Shown piece after piece: positions 1 to 5,261 of a stretch of DNA of 8,344 nt. The notes beneath the pieces were generated by a model, which did no database searches, was not told the DNA's origin, and worked only from the letters and a program-made list of their open reading frames with translations. This stretch comes from Ascidiaceihabitans sp. (GTDB lineage: Bacteria > Pseudomonadota > Alphaproteobacteria > Rhodobacterales > Rhodobacteraceae). The first letter of the stretch is position 1. Each line of letters begins with the position of its first letter. The translations under genes were made by a program, and so were the position numbers. The stretch spans positions 1 through 8,344 of the forward strand of contig JALZUL010000071.1 in NCBI GenBank assembly GCA_023301665.1, written 5' to 3'.

Positions 1-534
1 CCGATCTCGGGCATTGGCGGTGTTACAACATGGCGTGATGCGGCTGAATTTATGTCGCTGGGATGTGGCAACGTGCAAGTCTGCACGGCGGCGATGACCT
101 ATGGCTTCAAAATCGTCCAAGAGATGATCTCTGGCCTGTCCGAATGGATGGACGAAAAAGGGCATACGAGTATCGATGATTTCATTGGTCAAGCCGTGCC
201 CAACACCACTGATTGGCAGTATCTTAACCTGAATTACATCGCCAAAGCTCAGATCAATCAAGACGACTGTATCAAGTGTGGCCGTTGTTACGCGGCTTGC
301 GAAGACACATCGCATCAAGCAATTTCAATGTCTGAGGAACGTGTTTTTGAGGTGATTGATGGCGAGTGCGTGGCGTGCAACCTTTGCGTCAATGTCTGTC
401 CGGTTGAAGATTGTATAACGATGGTTGCAATGCCTGATGGCGAGACGGATCCGCGTACCGGAAAAGTCGTTGAGCCAGATTATGCGAATTGGACGACACA
501 CCCGAACAATCCGTCAGCAACTGCGGCGGAATAA
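1..534 (+). CDS. preA: NAD-dependent dihydropyrimidine dehydrogenase subunit PreA, C-terminal part (5' partial)
   Basis: This is the last 177 codons of a gene that begins before the window; the frame is open from base 1 to a TAA stop. PreA is the FMN and iron-sulfur subunit of the cytosolic PreTA enzyme, which reduces uracil and thymine to the dihydro forms in pyrimidine catabolism. The visible start (PISGIGGV, then FMSLGCGNVQV) is the end of the dihydroorotate-dehydrogenase-like FMN barrel. It is followed by a ferredoxin-type domain with two 4Fe-4S motifs: CIKCGRCYAAC, encoded from 268 to 300, and CVACNLCVNVCP, encoded from 367 to 402. The GIGG segment is the usual phosphate-binding part of the barrel. 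The partner preT and a hydantoinase usually lie nearby but are not in this window, and the next gene downstream is unrelated. The family call is strong; the substrate is taken from the family. Confidence 0.93.
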   Translation, partial: PISGIGGVTTWRDAAEFMSLGCGNVQVCTAAMTYGFKIVQEMISGLSEWMDEKGHTSIDDFIGQAVPNTTDWQYLNLNYIAKAQINQDDCIKCGRCYAACEDTSHQAISMSEERVFEVIDGECVACNLCVNVCPVEDCITMVAMPDGETDPRTGKVVEPDYANWTTHPNNPSATAAE

Positions 535-778
535 AGACAACAAAGATTGGTCGCCTTTTGGGTTTTAGGCCAAACTAAGGGTAGGCAGCAATGGATTTTG
601 GTTTTAACCGATCCAGTGCATCGTCGTGTCTAGAAAATCTAAGTTGTATAGATTGTGAAATGTAGTGTATCTGCTGTGCCTGTACGCCCATTGAGGGTCT
701 CATCTTTGGGATAAAACAGCGCCGGGACCCTTTCCAGAAAATTCGAAAGGTCCGTCATTTTGGCAAATAGGAAATGTT
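535..778. other. Intergenic region between preA and the GT-B-like gene
   Basis: A 244-bp gap with no supported gene. A weak stem TTGGTC (547-552) / GGCCAA (568-573), with one G-U pair and no T-run, lies just after preA and might help end its transcript. An AATCTA-N7-TAGATT inverted repeat sits at 636-654. A 9-bp stem with one bulge lies at 725-753, close to the next start codon. I see no convincing -35/-10 pair, although the gap is long enough to hold a promoter for the 779 gene. Confidence 0.5.
725..753 (+). promoter_or_regulatory. Stem-loop in the leader of the 779 gene
   Basis: GGACCCTTTC (725-734) can pair with GAAAGGTCC (745-753). This gives nine base pairs with one bulged C and a 10-nt loop. 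It ends 25 nt before the ATG at 779, with the AGGA ribosome binding site between them. It could be a leader hairpin affecting translation or mRNA life, or a weak terminator for transcripts arriving from preA. There is only a short TTTT after it (757-760 region), so terminator function is doubtful. Confidence 0.3.
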
Positions 779-2428
779 ATGAAACCTGACCTGCTGGAAT
801 GGATTGAACAATCAGCCTCGGCTTTTGATGTTCTGGTTTGCAAAAAGACCGAACTGCCAAAGGATTTCCAAATACTCGACACAGAGGCTTTGGATCGAGA
901 GTGGCACCGCACTTTTTCTAGTCGAGTTGGCGCGTTCCCTATACATAAAGCGTTATCAGGGCTGCTGAACATATCGCATCGGGTCACACACCGCATTGCC
1001 CGATCGAATGCGCAAGACATTGATGTTTCGATCAATGGGTTAAGGAATGCTTGGTTTTACCCCATTTATTCAGAATTTGCGACCCTTTTACCGATCCGCC
1101 ATATGGCGCGAAAGTTAGCAGCACAAAATACAGGTCAAGTTTTTGCGATCCCTTTGGCCTCGCGAGCGTTTTTGGCGTTAAATGCCTGGTATCACAATGA
1201 TCTGGAACCCCTTTATTTGGCGTATGAGTTGCGACGTCAAAAGGTGCCTGTTGTGTTATTCACTGAAGATGAAGGCGCGTCCGAACTGGAATTCAAGCTA
1301 TCAAAAAGATGGCTTCCAAAAGGGTATCCGCAAATACGCCGTGATGAGAACTTTACGACAGTCATGTGCAAAAGGGCGATGTCAAAGGCCGCATATGTCA
1401 GTAAAATGAATGGGGCAACTCGACAGCATAAGCCGGGGTTTTTCACGTTTCAGCGGCACTTTGGGATCGACCGGGATACTGCAAGCCTGACCGTGAATTT
1501 GGTGGCGGGGCCATCCTTTGACGGTATAAGCGCGTATTCTTCCAAACCTGATTTACCTTCTTTGATTCAAGGGTTTGAATCGCTCATAATCCCGCTCACT
1601 TGCAAGGTAACGCAGTGGTACCGCGATGAATTTAAAAACCACCCGATCCGTAACGCACATATTTCTGACCATGCTTCACTTGAAGGTGGGTTGATGGCGG
1701 CTGAAGTCCTTCGAAAGGGCGGGCAATCGTACGTTTGGCCCCACTCATCAAACGTTGTTCATAAGCAAGTGCATGACCCAAAAGATGTAGCGCAAGTTAC
1801 GGTTGGGGCGCAAAGTACTGGCGTGCATTGGGCTAAAAAATTTGGCGAGGGCAAGGTCTCTATCGACGTTAATACAATTTTGCCTAAAACCACGAAGGCC
1901 CCATTGTTTGATAAGGATAGCCGCCTAAATGTCGTTTTGTTTGCAGGCGCTCATGTTTTGAAACGCTTGCCTTTGCTGGATAACGAAACGCATAAAGCAA
2001 CTTGGGTCAAAGTGCTGCTTGATTTGCATAATTCAGATATTGAGCTGACGATTAAGCACAAATCATCGTGGGAAACCCGAGATTGGATTCGAAGCCTTGC
2101 ACCGGAAGGTGCGAAACTCCAATTTTCTCGGACGCATGCAAATAAGCTGAACCTTCCTAACATGGTGTTTTTGTCGATTTCCTTGACGTCGACAGCAATC
2201 TTGGAGGGTATCGAGCGCGGTGTTCCTGGGATGACCGTGCGTGATGTTTTCGTCGATGAAACACCTTATTACGATCCGGCTTTCATACCATGTCTGCCAT
2301 CAAAGCAAGCTGCCGACTTTATTGCGGGCCTTAATTCTATGGCCACTTATAACAAGCTGCGTGAGAGGCAGAAAGTTTGGTTCGATCGAGAGACGTCATC
2401 AAGCGGTGTTCCAGGAGAGTATCTATAA
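779..2428 (+). CDS. Putative GT-B-fold transferase for surface carbohydrate or phosphopolyol (549 aa)
   Basis: I do not recognise a named family with certainty. The protein has no signal peptide or membrane segment and looks cytosolic. The second half has the layout of polymer-type GT-B transferases (capsule synthesis or CDP-glycerol glycerophosphotransferase-like). A segment around residues 310-322 (LRKGG then YVWPHSS, with His322) takes the place of the usual Gln-His-Gly loop. A stretch reading VTVGAQSTGVHW comes next. Late in the protein, FLSISLTSTAILEGIERGVPG (Glu476, Gly481) matches the sugar-nucleotide-binding 'S..ALEG...G.P' helix of such enzymes. The N-terminal ~270 residues are less familiar. 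An AGGA ribosome binding site six bases before ATG supports the start. The gene stands alone on its strand, convergent with the hydroxylase gene. Fold-level confidence is moderate; donor and acceptor are unknown. Confidence 0.5.
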   Translation: MKPDLLEWIEQSASAFDVLVCKKTELPKDFQILDTEALDREWHRTFSSRVGAFPIHKALSGLLNISHRVTHRIARSNAQDIDVSINGLRNAWFYPIYSEFATLLPIRHMARKLAAQNTGQVFAIPLASRAFLALNAWYHNDLEPLYLAYELRRQKVPVVLFTEDEGASELEFKLSKRWLPKGYPQIRRDENFTTVMCKRAMSKAAYVSKMNGATRQHKPGFFTFQRHFGIDRDTASLTVNLVAGPSFDGISAYSSKPDLPSLIQGFESLIIPLTCKVTQWYRDEFKNHPIRNAHISDHASLEGGLMAAEVLRKGGQSYVWPHSSNVVHKQVHDPKDVAQVTVGAQSTGVHWAKKFGEGKVSIDVNTILPKTTKAPLFDKDSRLNVVLFAGAHVLKRLPLLDNETHKATWVKVLLDLHNSDIELTIKHKSSWETRDWIRSLAPEGAKLQFSRTHANKLNLPNMVFLSISLTSTAILEGIERGVPGMTVRDVFVDETPYYDPAFIPCLPSKQAADFIAGLNSMATYNKLRERQKVWFDRETSSSGVPGEYL

Positions 2429-2682
2429 GGGTGCCGTAGGAGGGCTAAGTAATCCATCCTAACCATATTTTACGTCGCAAGGTTTGTTGGTAATTATTGC
2501 TCTATCTGACCGCTACGGTATTTTTTACTTCTGGCAAATGATCTGGCGCTCTTCAAAGTCGGTTCAACGGCCATCCAAATATATCGACAGATGCTTGTCA
2601 GGGACTGGGTCGCAGCAATCGCCGTCCGATGACAACAAGGAGCTCACAGTGACGGATGTTGCGGTAACCACGAACGGCCGCT
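2429..2682. other. Gap between convergent genes
   Basis: A 254-bp gap between the stop codons of two convergent genes. It holds the two weak hairpins at 2438-2460 and 2509-2526. An open frame starting with TTG at 2484 and running into the hydroxylase gene has no recognisable motif and no good ribosome binding site, so I do not call it a gene. No transposon remnant is recognisable. Confidence 0.45.
2438..2460 (+). terminator. Possible terminator after the GT-B-like gene
   Basis: AGGAGGG (2438-2444) and CCATCCT (2454-2460) form a stem with six of seven pairs and a 9-nt loop, starting 10 nt after the TAA stop. The bases that follow (ACCATATTTTA) are AT-rich but lack a clean T-run. A second, very short hairpin ACCG-CTA-CGGT followed by six Ts lies at 2509-2526. 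Either could end transcription before the convergent gene; neither is strong. Confidence 0.3.
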
Positions 2683-3240
2683 TTACCGAAAGGCAGGCCC
2701 ATGTGCCCACACAGTTATTGAGTGACGTATCCCGCTTTTTACTGGCGTAACTTGATGAAGTGAAAAGCTAGGAAAAACACTAACGCATCCTTGTGCCCGA
2801 TTGGCTGATAGCACTTGAGCGCCGGGCATGATTTCCAAGTTCCCACCATCATAAGTGCTGGGCTCGCTTAAGTGCAAAACCAGTGTGAGTTTGCGTTTGC
2901 GTTTGCTAGCCGCAGCGCCAAGGCCAATGTCCGAGTGCCAAGCAAAGTGGCCAGCTTCAGAGGATTTGTAACTTGCGGCCTGTGGGCTTTCTGCAAACTC
3001 GCGTAAATCAAAGTCAAACTGATCGGTATTTGATCGGCGAACCAGCTTGATCAACCGTTCCATAACCCATCCCATACCCTGCACGTCATCCAGCCAAACC
3101 AGTTCGGCATTGCGCAGGTTGTGATCACGGGTTTGGCCGACAAGTAACGCGTCACTCGCGGGAACCGTGGTCAATGACGCAATAATGCGTTCACATTCTG
3201 CTGGCGTGAATGCATCGGGTGTCGAATGGATTGAGATCAT
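2683..3240 (-). CDS. 2-oxoglutarate/Fe(II)-dependent oxygenase, PKHD/prolyl-4-hydroxylase type (185 aa)
   Basis: A cytosolic dioxygenase of the 2OG-Fe(II) superfamily, which couples oxidative decarboxylation of 2-oxoglutarate to hydroxylation of a substrate. The iron facial triad is visible: His102 and Asp104 in HFAWHSDIG, and His162 in FPSFSLHQVTP. Arg172, in SGIRHS, is placed to bind the 2-oxoglutarate carboxylate. The jelly-roll strand YDGGNLEI precedes the distal His. The protein ends soon after TVWAHGPAF, so it is shorter than PiuC/YbiX-type PKHD hydroxylases (about 225 residues, from memory) and lacks their C-terminal extension. ATG follows a weak GAGAGA site. It lies 57 bp downstream of the cytidylyltransferase on the same strand, so co-transcription is likely, and a role on the same product is plausible but unproven. 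The target could be a protein, lipid headgroup or small molecule. Confidence 0.82.
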   Translation of the reverse strand: MISIHSTPDAFTPAECERIIASLTTVPASDALLVGQTRDHNLRNAELVWLDDVQGMGWVMERLIKLVRRSNTDQFDFDLREFAESPQAASYKSSEAGHFAWHSDIGLGAAASKRKRKLTLVLHLSEPSTYDGGNLEIMPGAQVLSANRAQGCVSVFPSFSLHQVTPVKSGIRHSITVWAHGPAFR

Positions 3241-3296
3241 CGTGAAATTTCTCTCAAACTAAAAGTGCGGGGTTTCTGGGGGTGATTGTGTTTCAC

Positions 3297-3728
3297 TCAA
3301 TGTGGTTTCTTTGGCGCGTGGAATTGCGCCAGAACCATTTGTTTTATTTTTGTGGAAGATGTGCGCGGATTGTAGCGGACCTGAGCAATCTCTTTGCCCA
3401 TTTCCTTTAGATAAGCGTCCACATCTAGATTGTGAGCATTACTCCCCCAATCTTCGCCAATAACAAATATATCCGCATGGACTGCTTTACAGCCAGACAC
3501 ATATTCAAGTTCATGGTAGGGGCGGACAATGTCGACGCAGCTTAACGCTTGCAACATCTCAACGCGTTGTTCCAATGGCACAACTGGGACATTCGGCTTG
3601 TAAAGGTTAACGACCTCATCTGAGGCCACACCCACGGCAAGGACATCCCCCAACGACTTACAATGTTCTAGCAAAGCCAGATGGCCGACATGAAGTAAAT
3701 CAAAAGTGCCAACGGTATAGACGATCAT
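3297..3728 (-). CDS. TagD-like nucleotidyltransferase (glycerol-3-phosphate / phosphoethanolamine cytidylyltransferase family)
   Basis: A small cytosolic cytidylyltransferase (143 aa) expected to join CTP and a phospho-alcohol into a CDP-alcohol plus pyrophosphate. Numbered from the chosen start, VGTFDLLHVGH (residues 6-16) holds the catalytic HxGH (His13, His16). PLEQR and FVIGEDWGSN correspond to substrate and CTP-binding parts of TagD. RTSSTKIK near the end matches the RTEGISTTKIK signature but lacks about three residues. I chose the ATG at 3728 because AAAGGA lies 11 bases before it and the protein then starts at the first strand; an in-frame ATG at 3752 would add eight residues but has no ribosome binding site. 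It is followed by the hydroxylase gene and divergent from a CDP-alcohol transferase. Family length is about 130 residues (B. subtilis TagD 129). The alcohol cannot be told from sequence: glycerol, ethanolamine or another polyol are all possible. Confidence 0.85.
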   Translation of the reverse strand: MIVYTVGTFDLLHVGHLALLEHCKSLGDVLAVGVASDEVVNLYKPNVPVVPLEQRVEMLQALSCVDIVRPYHELEYVSGCKAVHADIFVIGEDWGSNAHNLDVDAYLKEMGKEIAQVRYNPRTSSTKIKQMVLAQFHAPKKPH

Positions 3729-3739
3729 TATTCGCTTTA

Positions 3740-3745
3740 TCCTTT
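3740..3745 (-). promoter_or_regulatory. Ribosome binding site deciding the cytidylyltransferase start
   Basis: On the minus strand AAAGGA lies 11 nt before the ATG at 3728. This spacing is slightly long but is the only purine-rich site near either candidate start. It falls inside the coding stretch that would result if translation began at 3752, which favours the shorter protein. Confidence 0.55.
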
Positions 3746-3809
3746 TATCCATCCAAAAACGGTGCTAGCAAGCACGCATCTGAATGCACGCCGACGTGAG
3801 ATTTATTCA

Positions 3810-3820
3810 GTAGTTTCAAA
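3810..3820. promoter_or_regulatory. Distal half-site matching the 3872-3892 dyad
   Basis: GTAGTTTCAAA is an 11-bp exact inverted copy of 3872-3882. It lies on the cytidylyltransferase side of the divergent region, where a bound protein could act on that gene's promoter. It is a half-site only; no second arm is found at 5-bp spacing. Confidence 0.45.
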
Positions 3821-3871
3821 CAATTAAAATGATATGGCGCCGAACTTTAAGAAGTCCGGAGTCGGATGGTT

Positions 3872-3892
3872 TTTGAAACTACACGTTTCAAA
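3872..3892. promoter_or_regulatory. Perfect dyad, candidate operator (TTTGAAAC-N5-GTTTCAAA)
   Basis: Two 8-bp arms, 3872-3879 and 3885-3892, are exact reverse complements around a 5-bp spacer (TACAC), the geometry expected for a dimeric helix-turn-helix regulator. It lies 77 bp before the ATG of the CDP-alcohol transferase and 143 bp before that of the cytidylyltransferase. A third GTTTCAAA lies at 3813-3820, 84 bp from the cytidylyltransferase start. The longer GTAGTTTCAAA (3810-3820) is the exact reverse complement of 3872-3882, so the sites could also pair over a 51-bp spacer, for example by looping. No regulator gene is adjacent, so the binding protein is unknown. Confidence 0.55.
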
Positions 3893-3969
3893 TGCACACA
3901 GATTTGGAAGCAGAGATTGCCTGTCAAACATTGACTAGGGTCCTGATCCTCTAACTCAAAGGACCCGCC

Positions 3970-4626
3970 ATGACAACTGAAAACGTTGATGCGCAAGAGC
4001 TACCGACAAGACCGATCCTATCATTCATCAAGGACCTCCCCAACATTTGTTCGCTTGCTGGTTTGGGCTGCACTTTGCTTGCAATCTATTTCTTGATCAC
4101 AGGTGTTTATGCTGCAGCAATGATTGGTATGATTTGGGCGGTTGGTTTTGATTGGGCTGATGGGCTGATCGCGCGGAGGATGAAAGGGCGCACAGGTGCG
4201 GATCGTAAATTCGGCGGCCAGCTTGATCTACTCATTGATATTGTAAGCTATGGTGTCACACCTGCCATTTTGATCATGAGTTATAGCAACTTTAGCGCAG
4301 CCTTCTTGCCGGTAGCCTTTATCATGCTGGTTTTTGGTGCGATCCGGTTAAGTTACTTTAGTACCTTCGGTTTAAGCGATGATGCAAAATATACAGGTCT
4401 TGCTATCGACAATAATAGTATCATTCTGGTCTTCGTCTTTATGTTTGCAGGATACTTTGAGCCGTCGACGTTTGCTATTGTTCTTGCCGCCTGCGGTCTG
4501 TGCCTCGCAATGCTAAATGTATCTCAGATTAAAACGCCAAAGCTCTCTGGAAATCCCATCAATGTAGCCATCCTGGCCGCCTATACTTTGACTGTGTCCA
4601 CAATCTATGGAGTGACCTTATTGTGA
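3970..4626 (+). CDS. CDP-alcohol phosphatidyltransferase, PssA-like membrane protein (218 aa)
   Basis: An integral inner-membrane enzyme of the CDP-alcohol phosphatidyltransferase family, which exchanges the CMP of a CDP-alcohol for a hydroxyl group of a second alcohol. The catalytic signature is Asp61-x2-Asp64-Gly-x2-Ala68-Arg69-x12-Gly82-x3-Asp86-x3-Asp90; the four Asp residues that hold the metals are all present. The Arg69-to-Gly82 spacing is 12 residues, against 8 in the textbook motif. Hydrophobic segments lie near residues 28-60, 92-125, 150-165 and 168-212. FGAIRLSYF and YTGLAIDNN resemble PssA regions, although PssA usually has GLP where this has GLA. AAAGGA seven bases before ATG supports the start. 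It could be a phosphatidylserine-type synthase using CDP-diacylglycerol, or a Kennedy-type enzyme using the CDP-alcohol made by the divergent neighbour. Family is secure; substrate is not. Confidence 0.85.
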   Translation: MTTENVDAQELPTRPILSFIKDLPNICSLAGLGCTLLAIYFLITGVYAAAMIGMIWAVGFDWADGLIARRMKGRTGADRKFGGQLDLLIDIVSYGVTPAILIMSYSNFSAAFLPVAFIMLVFGAIRLSYFSTFGLSDDAKYTGLAIDNNSIILVFVFMFAGYFEPSTFAIVLAACGLCLAMLNVSQIKTPKLSGNPINVAILAAYTLTVSTIYGVTLL

Positions 4627-4651
4627 AGTTAACACGTCAAGACAGCCAGAA

Positions 4652-4778
4652 AAACCAAAAGCGTACGAATCCTCGTTTCGGGACCATTCTGCGAAAGCCA
4701 ATGGAATAATGGTGAAGGGCGTGCCCGGCCAATCCTCGCGAAAGATGAAGCGTACGAATGAAACCAGAAGCGTACGAA
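4652..4778. repeat. Three copies of AAGCGTACGAA
   Basis: Exact 11-mers occur at 4659-4669, 4748-4758 and 4768-4778. The last two start 20 bp apart, about two helical turns, so they would face the same side of the DNA. The first and third are part of a longer 18-nt match, AAACCA[A/G]AAGCGTACGAA (4652-4669 and 4761-4778), with a single mismatch. Each copy is centred on the palindrome CGTACG. Protein-binding sites or the remains of a duplicated segment are both possible. Confidence 0.6.
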
Positions 4779-5020
4779 GAAACTTTTTTGAACTTTTTTC
4801 TTTTCTTCCGGAAGAAGGCCGATGTAGGCGCATTCGGCAGGAAAATTTGGATACTTTGCCCCGTTTCTGGCGAAATCCGTTCGCTTTTAACGAAGCAGAT
4901 TCGCCTATCGAAATCTGGATGAAACCGGGTGCAGTTATGGGCTCACGCCCAGCCTCATACGCAAGGTCACCGAAGAGTACGCCACACAAACCAGACCTTC
5001 GCCGCATACGTGTCTTAGGC

Positions 5021-5040
5021 CTGCTCTGCGGACAGAGCAG
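5021..5040. repeat. Perfect 8-bp hairpin with CGGA loop
   Basis: CTGCTCTG (5021-5028) and CAGAGCAG (5033-5040) pair exactly around a 4-nt loop. There is no T-run on either side, so it is not a classical terminator. A second small stem, GCAGT/ACTGC at 5047-5063 with a 7-nt loop, follows directly. Together they could form part of a structured transcript. Confidence 0.5.
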
Positions 5041-5088
5041 ACTTGTGCAGTTGCGGCTACTGCTGATGTAGCGAGTCTTTGCAGGTGC

Positions 5089-5150
5089 GGCATTTCTAAT
5101 GTCTCTACTCCGCGTATGTCTCCAGAGCGGCCATTTGGTGCAGAAATGCC
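5089..5150. repeat. 9-bp inverted repeat spanning 62 bp
   Basis: GGCATTTCT (5089-5097) and AGAAATGCC (5142-5150) are exact reverse complements with a 44-nt spacer. Inside lies a smaller stem CCGC (5110-5113) / GCGG (5127-5130), and an ATGTCTC direct repeat occurs at 5099 and 5116. The nested form would suit an RNA fold or a small degenerate element. Confidence 0.45.
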
Positions 5151-5213
5151 AGTGATGTTGACGCCATGCCCTTTCGAGTTGCAGAAGTGCTGAGCCGCAC
5201 CCGCATTTGTCTG

Positions 5214-5249
5214 TAAGTTGGCGAACTGAAGATGCATTCCGCCAACTTA
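5214..5249 (-). terminator. Candidate terminator of the DUF4386-MDR operon
   Basis: TAAGTTGGCG (5214-5223) and CGCCAACTTA (5240-5249) are perfect 10-bp reverse complements around a 16-nt loop. The stem begins 12 nt after the TAG stop of the reductase gene on the minus strand, a typical place for a terminator. No T-run follows on the minus strand, so it may act with Rho or simply protect the mRNA 3' end. Confidence 0.45.
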
Positions 5250-5261
5250 GATCAATTTTAT

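Larger units (their letters stand above)
3729..3969. promoter_or_regulatory. Divergent promoter region of the cytidylyltransferase and CDP-alcohol transferase genes
   Basis: 241 bp between two divergent start codons, so it must carry promoters for both directions. Visible elements are the dyad at 3872-3892, an isolated half-site at 3813-3820, and a TTGACT at 3931-3936 that would suit a -35 box. No good -10 is seen 17 bp after that TTGACT, and the start codon would be very close. No promoter can be assigned with confidence. Confidence 0.5.
4627..5261. other. 635-bp gene-free, repeat-rich region
   Basis: No gene can be supported here. Open frames of 100-129 codons exist on both strands but overlap one another, have poor ribosome binding sites and show no known motif. 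The left half holds three AAGCGTACGAA repeats, two AACTTTTTT tracts in tandem (4781-4799) and a 14-bp palindrome TTCTTCCGGAAGAA (4803-4816). The right half holds a run of inverted repeats: 5021-5040, 5047-5063, 5089-5150 and 5214-5249. It may contain a decayed element, a small RNA or a 3' untranslated region of the minus-strand operon. I cannot decide among these. Confidence 0.5.

Noticed and set aside
689..701. 13-mer CATTGAGGGTCTC repeated at 6261-6273
   Set aside because: One exact 13-mer pair is near the number expected by chance in a window this size, and the second copy is simply the ribosome binding site and start codon of the reductase gene read backwards.
2484..2750. 88-codon plus-strand open frame starting with TTG
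   Set aside because: Poor start context and overlap with the well-supported hydroxylase gene on the other strand.
3931..3936. TTGACT as a -35 box for the CDP-alcohol transferase gene
   Set aside because: No acceptable -10 lies 16-18 bp downstream and the start codon would be too close, so it is mentioned only as part of the region.
4684..4704. CCATT-N11-AATGG inverted repeat
   Set aside because: Five-bp arms with a free choice of spacer are common by chance; nothing else supports a site here.
4618..5007. Open frames of 120-129 codons on both strands in the repeat-rich gap, including 4709-5071 on the plus strand
   Set aside because: They overlap each other, run across the CGTACG repeats and hairpins, lack a good ribosome binding site and show no recognisable domain. 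A homology search with conserved hits would be needed to revive them.
4935..5237. 100-codon minus-strand open frame
   Set aside because: Composition is not protein-like, it spans several inverted repeats, and no motif is recognisable.
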